From contig CAIKXM010000034.1 of the NCBI GenBank assembly GCA_903831405.1, positions 1-56,396 on the forward strand: a stretch of DNA of 56,396 nucleotides. Direction: 5' to 3'. Made by a program: the position numbers and the translations under genes. Below are positions 43,701 through 50,815 of this stretch, piece by piece; within the stretch, counting starts at the first letter, position 1, and the number at the start of each line of letters is the position of its first letter. The DNA comes from an uncultured bacterium (GTDB lineage: Bacteria > Babelota > Babeliae > Babelales > Babelaceae). The notes under the pieces were generated by a model. That model was given only the letters and a program-made list of their open reading frames with translations, was not told the DNA's origin and did no database searches.

Positions 43701-44658
43701 CTCAGTCACCACAACACTTACCTTAGGTAGAGCTGGTCAAGCAGTAACTGTTGCAAGTACACTTAACGTTGATAGCGGTATTATTGATAGAACCGCCGCA
43801 GGCACGCTTGCTATTGGCGGAACCAATGTAACGACACTCAGTCTTGGTAGGAGTGGACAGACAACCGCAATTCTTGGCAATCACACCATTGCAGGAACTA
43901 CCGTTGCAAGCGGTTCGATTACGCTCAACGCTGCAAACGAACTTCGTTTTGCTGATAGCGATTCAAGTAATTACGTTGGATTCAAGTCAGGGGCAACAAT
44001 AGCAAGCAATGTAGTGTGGACGCTTCCTACAACCGATGGAACCCTTGACCAGGCACTGGTAACTAATGGCTCTGGCACTACCAGTTGGGCAACATTGCCA
44101 CGTGTTGAAGCTCTCGACTACTTTTTAACCCCTCCCTATAATACACAAAATAGCGGTGCGGCTGCAACGCGCGTTGCACAAACTTCATTCGAAGGAGCTA
44201 TATACACACTATATCGCGATGTTACCTTCAGCAAAGTAGGGCTACGACTTACCGCATTCACTGCGCCTGGCAGACTGTCAATGTATTTCTATCAAACACC
44301 TACCGGTGCTGCAAGTAGCGCCGGATCACCTGCAGCACGTGTTGCAGGTATAACGAGTGCAACACCAGTCAGTGGTGTCAATACCATAACACTTGATTCG
44401 CCAGGCTCTGCAACACTCAAGGCAGGCATTGTCTATGTTCTGTGGGGAAGATCTTCAGCTACTGGTGCCTTTACGCTGAGAACACTCTCGACACTCGATA
44501 TGGACTTATGCAACCAAAATATGATAACAGGTACCGCTCCTATGACCTATAGTACTGGAATTGCAGCTAACACAACCCCTGCTACTTTTAATGCAGCAAC
44601 ACAGTCGAGCGCTTCTTCCAATGATGTAACCCCTATACTGCGATTAACTAACTTTTAA
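40672..44658 (+). CDS. Giant exported tail-fibre-like repeat protein 2
   Basis: This 1328-residue paralogue of the preceding gene has the same signal peptide, the same VFGGQPYITYIPKDVHITGD block, the same LKTGDSMSGNLVM, a diverged globular region and a shorter repeat stalk. The stalk contains TGVLPIVNGGTN, SSTLAIGDSVTTTLTLGRAG and FADSDSSNYVGFKSG words. The conserved C-terminal domain (about 165 residues from ALDYFLTPPYN) ends LRLTNF, as the partner ends MRFTNF. Several repeat units are closer to those of gene 1 than the flanking domains are, suggesting gene conversion. AAAAAAGGAG precedes the ATG. Likely a surface fibre with a variant head or mid-region (inference). Confidence 0.8.
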   Translation: MKWFINQRKTIARISLLFLISQISLPLLGESVHDQPDRAPRHDYENLPEDVFGGQPYITYIPKDVHITGDLTVDGSLITPGGSGLFVLKTGDSMSGNLVMSNQKSIYLQEPTTNGTNTINLQAPSSITAPYTITFPASQGDQYGAPINDGSGNLTWQNPCQMVAAIDGDMTGFVNIADSTISFDGTSNTFAIAPTASAYTIYCHGKEVIIDTAKELIIDADVTGPHYIFFAPPDALHPLHYLKEYYAFPGFDAGILISVIYWDGYEQTAVLTTNSRHISKCDLTWLTWVRNIIGTQHRDGLTMYGYKQNSDLDANIQVGLYPGTIVAGELVNTITDGPITAPLVPFQQPIAYPASIPILYHDEELPLHFHKDPATLFPYKNNGAGTRLNFNQYNAELNVWQQTQATDGYYVAYWICATSSMIQPIICIQGERQDATIDDAQLNNNFLSLTFGDFPFEILRPLYLMIMQTSDSYTNSMKAIIRDVTDLRAQTLIDLRDMLPISHSTLVGVANTNSHPADAIATVGLSGLLSGQTDVQESLSVLGNNIDQGLNTTSSPTFAGLRSTLPILADGGVNVTGPGGSMNIGTANTSNIHIGDSTTPHFTSDIYIGTSGTTIHMPGTVIQPIIIHPEIVGQYIDLNLTTPPRYIVSTSNSGMRICDGINPSGAQITTNNDSTGWILSIPTTLSSGIMTLSPGSAGFSITGGSAPFTIVGGATPFTINQGSHDPLTLGTANGLTLDGVGGQVLSLQAASSLLTGALTSTDWNTFYNKQTSTPTLNALAPFASTGIMVMTNATTPAFAARTIIGTTNQISVANGNGVSANPQLSLPQDIALTSNPTFASMTLGNSVAGKLTLREASANGTNYVALQSPPALASNITLTFPSSTPTNGYYLQTDGSGNLSWSAVSLTSGITGVLPIVNGGTNSATALSNSRIMVSSGGAIVEASALSNGMVAQTAANTFTARTITGASNQVSVANGDGVSGNPMLSLPSTVILTGASSINSSSSTLAIGDSVTTTLTLGRAGQAVTVASTLNVDSGIIDRTAAGTLAIGGTNVTTLSLGRSGQTTAILGNHTIAGTTVASGSITLNAANELRFADSDSSNYVGFKSGATIASNVVWTLPTTDGTLDQALVTNGSGTTSWATLPRVEALDYFLTPPYNTQNSGAAATRVAQTSFEGAIYTLYRDVTFSKVGLRLTAFTAPGRLSMYFYQTPTGAASSAGSPAARVAGITSATPVSGVNTITLDSPGSATLKAGIVYVLWGRSSATGAFTLRTLSTLDMDLCNQNMITGTAPMTYSTGIAANTTPATFNAATQSSASSNDVTPILRLTNF

Positions 44659-44682
44659 TTACATTTTTAATCTATACAAGCA

Positions 44683-44740
44683 AGGCAATAAAGAGGGACG
44701 CTTTCTACTAGCTAGTAGAAAGCGTCCCTCTTTATTGCCT
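44683..44740. terminator. 58-bp perfect spacer-free palindrome
   Basis: Positions 44683-44711 are the exact reverse complement of 44712-44740. It lies 25 bases past the stop of giant gene 2 and between convergent genes. The arms contain TTTCT and AGAAA runs rather than a flanking T tract. A terminator role is inferred from position. Confidence 0.7.
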
Positions 44741-44879
44741 AAAACAGTCTCGAACGTATTTATTTCATTTTTTTCAACGGCAAATACTTGCCGCTACGTT
44801 TCTTGTAAATATCTCACCTATAGCAGATAATATTTGCACGCATAACACGCTTTTAATATAACGCGTTACCATTCACTTG

Positions 44880-45503
44880 TTATATCCCTACGCTAAAGCC
44901 AAAACCAATTCCCGGATACGAATTGCCATAATAACCACCCCAACCACCATAATAAGGCCATGCAGGCACCGGATACGGGTCATAGACGACATACGAACGT
45001 TTGCTACGATTATATTGTTTATTCTGCATATGCTGCTCATGCAACTTTTGCAGTCGCAGGTCAATAAAATCTTTAAAATGTTTTTCTACAAATGTTTTAA
45101 TTGATGTTCTATTGATTACTGTTTCGTACTCTTTGCTATATAGCGATCCCTTGCGGAACAACAATAGAGCTGAGGATCCAGCAGCAATAGGAAACTGTGT
45201 ATACATTTTTTGCAGCCCACCACGTGTTGCATTAACAAACAAAAAGTGAATCGATGCTTTTTTATATCGACGCTCGCCCGAGACTGCCTGCAGCGCAGCT
45301 GTCTCTTGTATAACTTTATAATACCGCTCGTTTCTCTGCATCTTATCAAGATCAGTTAGCGTATACACATACACAACCGAATAGGGATACTTCATCAGTG
45401 CACGATTAAACTGTTCATCTGTTTTTATTATACTAACAGCCGCCTGGACACATGCTCCAGCAAAGAACAAACTCATTACTCCTAACAATTTTACATAACG
45501 CAT
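44880..45503 (-). CDS. Exported thioredoxin-fold-like protein without CxxC, Tyr/Gly-rich tail
   Basis: This 207-residue protein has a signal peptide (VMSLFFAGACVQA). AAAAAGGAGG lies 5 bases before the ATG. The middle resembles a thioredoxin fold: YSVVYVYTLTDLDKMQ sits where VVDFWAxWCGPC would be, and SSALLLFRKGSLYSKEYETV resembles the cis-Pro strand PTLLLFKNG. Both the active-site Cys pair and the cis-Pro are missing, so it should not do redox chemistry. The last 35 residues are Tyr-, Pro-, Gly- and Trp-rich (PWPYYGGWGGYYG-like). It may be a binding protein. The fold assignment is tentative. Confidence 0.6.
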   Translation of the reverse strand: MRYVKLLGVMSLFFAGACVQAAVSIIKTDEQFNRALMKYPYSVVYVYTLTDLDKMQRNERYYKVIQETAALQAVSGERRYKKASIHFLFVNATRGGLQKMYTQFPIAAGSSALLLFRKGSLYSKEYETVINRTSIKTFVEKHFKDFIDLRLQKLHEQHMQNKQYNRSKRSYVVYDPYPVPAWPYYGGWGGYYGNSYPGIGFGFSVGI

Positions 45504-45563
45504 AAAAACCTCCTTTTTATATAAACAACTACACTATATACTCCACTCATTATTTTATTTTCT

Positions 45564-46625
45564 CTATTTTTTCTCTATTTTTTTAACATCTACACCTACT
45601 ATCTTGTGTGAATCTTTTTTTAATCTATGATTCACTACTTTGTCGATAAAGCGATTAATTTTATATGCATATTCTTCGGGACCATTAAATAGCGAGTCAA
45701 AATGACGTCGACCACCGGTAATCCATAAGCGCTTATAGGATGATTGCGCTGATTCGTATAACTTGGTAACTGCTGAAACGGGAATTTTTTCATCATGATC
45801 GCAACCAATGATAAGAATGGGAATAGATACATTGTGTATTGCATCAATACCACTCAGCGGCACCATCATCGTATGTATTTTTGTCGCATCAAGATTGGTA
45901 ATAGCACGCAGCCAAAACTTGATAAACTCCTGTACACGAGGTCTATACGCATTTTTCTTGAGTATATTTTTTATATATGCCGGTGCTTTTAATTTATCAA
46001 TACTGCGGCTGATAAGCTCATCACTTGAGTCAATAGGACAATCCCAAATAGCAGCATCAAAGAGCGGCTGCATTGATTGTGCAATGATTGACGAAACAGC
46101 ACCCATCGAAAATCCATATGCTATAATCGGCTTATTTGAGAGCGCTTTATATGAGCGTAAAAATTTGACCGCTCCAATAACATCATATGCTTCGTCGCGT
46201 CCAAAAGAGCATACCTGGCCATCGATACATTCTCCATGAGCACGAAAATCAAAAATCATAACGTTATAGTTAGTAAAAAGTAATCGCAAAAACGTCGCAT
46301 CATATTTATTACAGGTATATCCATGACAAATAAGAATCGTTGCCTTTGCCCCTGGCCGATGAATTAGTATGCCTTTTCTCTCAATCATACGCTCAGAGAG
46401 GGCATGCTCTTGCGAATAAAAAACAACTGATTCTTCCCGGCCCCCATTGAGATGTTTTGCATGATCACGTTTGAGCGACGTATAGCCCAAACCACAGCAT
46501 GATGTTTTGTCCATATGCGTTCCCTGTGGCATAGGAGCAGATTTATGCTTGTTGATTGAAACAATATACGAACTGCCAAAAATCATCACACACGAGACCA
46601 AAAGAATTTTAATATATAGTTTCAT
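45564..46625 (-). CDS. Exported or membrane-anchored alpha/beta hydrolase
   Basis: This 353-residue protein has an N-terminal hydrophobic segment (ILLVSCVMIFGSSYIVSI) and an alpha/beta-hydrolase domain (about 75-330). Visible parts are the oxyanion-hole HG in ILICHGYTCNKYD, the nucleophile elbow GFSMG with Ser173, an acid in IIGCDHDEKIP (Asp276 or Asp278) and His308 in GGRRHFDS. It resembles the S33 peptidase-like/YqkD group of esterases. The substrate is unknown. It overlaps the upstream lytic-enzyme gene by 4 bases (ATGA), so the two are translationally coupled, which suggests joint action on envelope or host material (inference). Confidence 0.85.
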   Translation of the reverse strand: MKLYIKILLVSCVMIFGSSYIVSINKHKSAPMPQGTHMDKTSCCGLGYTSLKRDHAKHLNGGREESVVFYSQEHALSERMIERKGILIHRPGAKATILICHGYTCNKYDATFLRLLFTNYNVMIFDFRAHGECIDGQVCSFGRDEAYDVIGAVKFLRSYKALSNKPIIAYGFSMGAVSSIIAQSMQPLFDAAIWDCPIDSSDELISRSIDKLKAPAYIKNILKKNAYRPRVQEFIKFWLRAITNLDATKIHTMMVPLSGIDAIHNVSIPILIIGCDHDEKIPVSAVTKLYESAQSSYKRLWITGGRRHFDSLFNGPEEYAYKINRFIDKVVNHRLKKDSHKIVGVDVKKIEKK

Positions 46626-47194
46626 TGTGCGCCTCCTCTCTCAACAAATATAGTATTATAATGATGTAAACGTTTTTTATAAAAAGTAGCTAGATCAGCA
46701 TATCGCTGTGTTGGCTGCCCATAGGGCGCATCAGGAAAGGATGCCCATACACTTGCTGTTTTCTTGAGTACAAGCGGAAACCGCCCCTTTTTGAGATCAT
46801 CAAGAGCCGATCGTTCGTATATTAATTGCAACGCTGCTCGATCTTGATTGCGCGGCTGAAAATTTTTCAAACCCATTTTTTTTGAAATATAATCCCAGGT
46901 TGAACTGAGAAATTGATATCTCCCTGCCGCGTCAGAACAGAAAGATCTCTTTGCATGGCGCATGCGTGGATGATCGACAAAGTTCGAAAACAATACACCG
47001 GTAAAGCAGGTACGATAGCCATTTTGATTAAACGTCCCTTCTGAATACGCAATCGTGTCAAGAAAGGCAACAACTGCCGGGTTACGCAAACAGCGCTGCA
47101 GCTCTTTTTCGCGAAGCGGCTCATACTCAATACAGCGAATCGTACAAAACAAAAATAACCAAAAAATATACATTCGTGCGTGTAATACTTTCAT
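46622..47194 (-). CDS. Exported lambda-R-type (GH104-like) peptidoglycan lytic enzyme
   Basis: This 190-residue protein starts at the ATG at 47194, because AAAAGGAG directly abuts an ATG at 47200 but sits 6 bases before this one. A signal peptide (MYIFWLFLFCTIRC) precedes a domain very like the lambda endolysin R: VVAFLDTIAYSEGTF with the catalytic Glu52, VDHPRMRHAKRSFCSDAAGRYQFL, QDRAALQLIYERSAL, KKGRFPLVLKKTASVWASFPDAPYGQP. Lambda R cleaves the MurNAc-GlcNAc bond, forming an anhydro end. With its own signal peptide and no holin nearby, it is more likely a cell-wall remodelling or secreted enzyme than part of a phage lysis cassette. Confidence 0.88.
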   Translation of the reverse strand: MKVLHARMYIFWLFLFCTIRCIEYEPLREKELQRCLRNPAVVAFLDTIAYSEGTFNQNGYRTCFTGVLFSNFVDHPRMRHAKRSFCSDAAGRYQFLSSTWDYISKKMGLKNFQPRNQDRAALQLIYERSALDDLKKGRFPLVLKKTASVWASFPDAPYGQPTQRYADLATFYKKRLHHYNTIFVERGGAQ

Positions 47195-47419
47195 AAACAT
47201 CTCCTTTTATTATATAACTATATTTCTATTTGAAAATAATAATAGAAGATTACAACAATAAAAGCAACTGTTTGAAAAATATATTACAGATACTGTCTTT
47301 TTTAACTCTTTTTACTGCATTGATTCCTGCACTAATCAGAAAAGTTATACAGAAAACAAAAAGATTCTATAAAAGGTACGTGCAAAATCATGTTACACTC
47401 ATTCAAGAAAGGACATACT

Positions 47420-47593
47420 ATGAAGAAAATAATTGAATCTACCTATGATAAAATAACGCGCGATAAAAAAAGAAAAGAAAATATCGAAAAAGAATATCAA
47501 GAATTATTAATAACTGAATTACTTGCTGCAGCTATGCAAAAAGATTCTACTTCAGTACGTGATCTTGCTAAAGAAGCCGGTATTTCACTCTAG
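47420..47593 (+). CDS. Short XRE-like protein cut off inside the helix-turn-helix
   Basis: This 57-residue protein starts at the ATG at 47420 with AAAGGA 6 bases upstream. A charged helix (about 7-32) leads into ELLAAAMQKDSTSVRDLAKEAGISL and then a stop. That ending is the first half of an XRE-type helix-turn-helix (helix 2 and the turn), where one expects the recognition helix to continue. Either it is a truncated antitoxin-type regulator or a complete short protein. No toxin gene with a recognisable family is next to it. Confidence 0.5.
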   Translation: MKKIIESTYDKITRDKKRKENIEKEYQELLITELLAAAMQKDSTSVRDLAKEAGISL

Positions 47594-47775
47594 TTAACAA
47601 AAAACATATAAGGCGGCGCAAATTTACGAGCGTTTTTGCACAATAAACTTTATTGGATCATAAGCAACAAATATATGTTTATTGAAAAATCATAATCAAA
47701 AAACACATACTACTTAGATATGAGAGATTTTATTTCACTTGGCAAAAAAGTACACAAAAAAGGAGAAGTTGCTTC

Positions 47776-50661
47776 ATGTTATACAAAAAAATCGCACTAC
47801 AGATAATTATTCTGAGCACCTGCATAGCACTTGCGTTGCACGCCGAGCTGCCACTGACAAAGATAAAGGGTTTAGCGGAACCTTTTAGAGGGTCTATAGT
47901 TACCGAACAACTTACTACTGACAGAAGACCTGCGACTGCCGCTGCACTTATAGCAGAACAGAAAACCTCTCAAGAAGATTCTGTTGATGACAATATCTTT
48001 TCACCAATCTATGGCGCTCTTGCATGGCATTCGCCCTATCTACTAAATCTATGGCAACTTGATAGCGAGTCAGCAACTGCCAATCTGGTGCACCAACTCT
48101 TTAACCTGCAATTTGATGGGGTAACCTTTGATATCTCTGGCATACCTGGCAATACCATTAGCCATCTATCATGTGAAAACCTCGGCTATATCATTGGGTT
48201 GCTCTACAACTACGAACAAGCAATGAACGCGTATCAAAAGCAAGTAGATGAAAACACGGCGTTGGTCAAGGAAGAAGAGCTACGCAGAAAAAAAATAGCA
48301 CAACAAGAAGACCCCTCTAGGCATGAAGCGCAACAGGGCGAAGATTCTCCACGCCAAGAACAAAGAACACCGTCACCTCAGGGCAACAAAGTAGGTAAAA
48401 AGTCGCCAAGACCAACAGAAAAACAAAGAGAATTTTCAAAGTACAAAAATGAAGAACCGCTCAGAATAAAAAAAGAGCTTACCGATAAGCTTACTGCATA
48501 CCTTGATACACTAAGCCCAGCACTAATTAAGCACAATATCGTCACCTATTATACCATCCAACTGGCTCATCTAGATGCAGATATTGCACGTGAACAAGAC
48601 CAAGCAAAAATACAAGCATTGCAACGCAAAAAAGCTGATTTAGAAAGTAAATTAGTTGCTGAACAATCTTCTGATAGCAACACTATTACTCTAAGATCTT
48701 ACAGTGAAGGCAAAAATTCTTTTGTTAATGATGTGGTCAACTCGATGCTTGATACACGCTACCTGCCACATAACACAACATTGCTTTTACTTGCATGCAT
48801 GTGGAAGAAGGCAAATAGCTTTGAAGATATCATGCAATATCTATATGGCGTTTATACTGCGCTTGATAACAAAACAGCACTTTTTACCGATACAATCAAT
48901 GATGGATTAAAAATCAACTCATCATCAACACATCTTTTCGAAGCGCAAGTTATTGATATACCATCATCAACGATAAGCTATCAAGCTTTTAACTCTGTTC
49001 TTATGCCAATAATTACACAGCAACCATACACCGCTGCAGAATATCAAAAACTAATTACAACAAGTCCAACAGATTTATATAAAAATCTTGCTGATTATAC
49101 ATTCGCCTTCCTTGGCTTTGATATCTTTGGCGATCCGACTGCTACGCTGCTGCCACCCGAAGTTACTATGATTATGAAAACACAGTATGGCGAAACAACC
49201 TTTCCTGATTGCGGAGAAACATCACTGCTCAACTTTTTTGCAGCAGTTCTCTACAACCCTCTAGAAAAAAATTGGAATCATCAACTTCTCGATGCAATCA
49301 ACGCAGATCAAAAACTCAAAAAATTCTTCCATGATTTTTCACCAAGCACACTCAATACACAACATGCACATAACAGATGGGCGCAGGTTTTATCGGGCAA
49401 AGCAGGTGTTGACTATACAAGAGCAAACAGATGCGAAATTAATGCCGGCATCGACAATATGCTCAAGGTTATTGCAGCGCTTGTTCCTGGAGTAAGCACC
49501 TTTGATGATCTCGCGCGCATACTAAACAGTAATGGTGTACAAATTAATTTTAAAACACCGGCACAACCGAATCAAAATTTCACAACAATACCTATTACAT
49601 TAACCAAAAACGACACAAAACTTGTTCTTGAGTGGTTATTTAATCCTGGCCATTTTCACCTATCTTTTCCACCAAAAGCAGTGCAAAACGATCCACGGCC
49701 AATGCTGTTACACGCTATGCCTTTTAATATCGCCAGACTAACTGACGTAGCTATACAAGCTCTACTAGCTCATTATAATAACAATCAAATAATCACCAAT
49801 TATTACCAAGCTTTTTTATATGGTATACAAGACCCTAAATTATTATTACAAGTAGTTGGTACTATTACACAATGGGAAAAAGCACCAGTATATACAGTGT
49901 TATTACTGCGCTCTCTATATAATGCATTATCAAAAATACAACTACCTGATGATGATCAGGAAATGTATCAAGAACAATTTTGGAGGACAATTAACACAGC
50001 ATTAATACCGGTAGAAAATATCGTATCAACAAAAAATATAACAACAGCAAAAGATATACTTAAACCGTCGTATTTAAATGCCCTTTTATCACAATCGACA
50101 GCTGCAATTGAAAACATAGATATTGAAAAAATAAAAGACATTATAACAACTATACATAATGAAAAATATAGATGGATCTCAATAGGAATCATACTACGAC
50201 AAGATCAATCCGTTCCTATTGTACAACAACTATACAAATTAATTACATCAATAATACCACCCTTCCAAGACGATGAGCTGAAAACTGATTTTATAGAAAT
50301 CATATTACAAAAGGATCCAACCATTCCAGCTGTAGCACAATTATATAAAATAATTAAACAAATTATACCGACCATAGAAAAAGACTATATGAAAAGATCT
50401 ATTATACTCGCAATATTAAAACATGACCCGATTAATCCAATCATCCTAGAATTATATAATCTTATTGAGCCAATGTTATCAACTACACTTGTCGAAGACG
50501 GTGGCATTTTACAATCATTACTAATGCAATATCAAAAAAATCAAACGATACCTGTTTTGCAAAGATTACATAACATCATATCACCTAATCAACCACAGCC
50601 TATTACTACTTATACACCAACTACAAGACACGACGGTCCAAATATCGATGAAGTTGATTAA
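47776..50661 (+). CDS. Large exported protein of unknown function with C-terminal helical repeats
   Basis: This 961-residue protein has a signal peptide (LQIIILSTCIALALHA) and AAAAAGGAG before the ATG. A region at about 70-160 is globular; 165-235 is a charged low-complexity linker (Glu, Gln, Arg, Lys); 235-630 is mixed, with a conserved-looking TTFPDCGETSLLNFF (Cys479, Glu481) and a later NPGHFHLSF (His626, His628). The Cys and His could be a catalytic pair, but that is speculation. The C-terminus (about 795-945) holds roughly four helical repeats of about 37-40 residues with the pattern IILxxDxxxPxxxQLYKLI. I do not recognise the family. Confidence 0.65.
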   Translation: MLYKKIALQIIILSTCIALALHAELPLTKIKGLAEPFRGSIVTEQLTTDRRPATAAALIAEQKTSQEDSVDDNIFSPIYGALAWHSPYLLNLWQLDSESATANLVHQLFNLQFDGVTFDISGIPGNTISHLSCENLGYIIGLLYNYEQAMNAYQKQVDENTALVKEEELRRKKIAQQEDPSRHEAQQGEDSPRQEQRTPSPQGNKVGKKSPRPTEKQREFSKYKNEEPLRIKKELTDKLTAYLDTLSPALIKHNIVTYYTIQLAHLDADIAREQDQAKIQALQRKKADLESKLVAEQSSDSNTITLRSYSEGKNSFVNDVVNSMLDTRYLPHNTTLLLLACMWKKANSFEDIMQYLYGVYTALDNKTALFTDTINDGLKINSSSTHLFEAQVIDIPSSTISYQAFNSVLMPIITQQPYTAAEYQKLITTSPTDLYKNLADYTFAFLGFDIFGDPTATLLPPEVTMIMKTQYGETTFPDCGETSLLNFFAAVLYNPLEKNWNHQLLDAINADQKLKKFFHDFSPSTLNTQHAHNRWAQVLSGKAGVDYTRANRCEINAGIDNMLKVIAALVPGVSTFDDLARILNSNGVQINFKTPAQPNQNFTTIPITLTKNDTKLVLEWLFNPGHFHLSFPPKAVQNDPRPMLLHAMPFNIARLTDVAIQALLAHYNNNQIITNYYQAFLYGIQDPKLLLQVVGTITQWEKAPVYTVLLLRSLYNALSKIQLPDDDQEMYQEQFWRTINTALIPVENIVSTKNITTAKDILKPSYLNALLSQSTAAIENIDIEKIKDIITTIHNEKYRWISIGIILRQDQSVPIVQQLYKLITSIIPPFQDDELKTDFIEIILQKDPTIPAVAQLYKIIKQIIPTIEKDYMKRSIILAILKHDPINPIILELYNLIEPMLSTTLVEDGGILQSLLMQYQKNQTIPVLQRLHNIISPNQPQPITTYTPTTRHDGPNIDEVD

Positions 50662-50695
50662 TTACTAGCAAATTCTTTGTGCACTACTATTTGCA

Positions 50696-50735
50696 CATAG
50701 AGAAAAGCCAGTACATGTACTGGCTTTTCTCTATG
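50696..50735. terminator. 40-bp perfect spacer-free palindrome
   Basis: Positions 50696-50715 are the exact reverse complement of 50716-50735, centred on GTACATGTAC. It lies 35 bases past the stop at 50661, between convergent genes. A terminator role is inferred from position. Confidence 0.7.
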
Positions 50736-50815
50736 ATTACACAATTTCATACATCTGGATGCTGTATCTGGATACTGTTATTAAACAAATATCCCAAATG
50801 CAAAGCTCAAGTCTT

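Noticed and set aside
46622-47194. Prophage lysis cassette
   Set aside because: The lambda-R-like enzyme has a signal peptide and no holin, spanin or structural phage genes around it. The neighbours are an exported hydrolase and unrelated genes.
47230-47436. 68-codon frame with a hydrophobic segment, upstream of the XRE-like gene; considered as a small membrane toxin
   Set aside because: It begins with TTG without a ribosome binding site and overlaps the start of the better-supported 47420 gene. No antitoxin RNA is visible. Chance is more likely.
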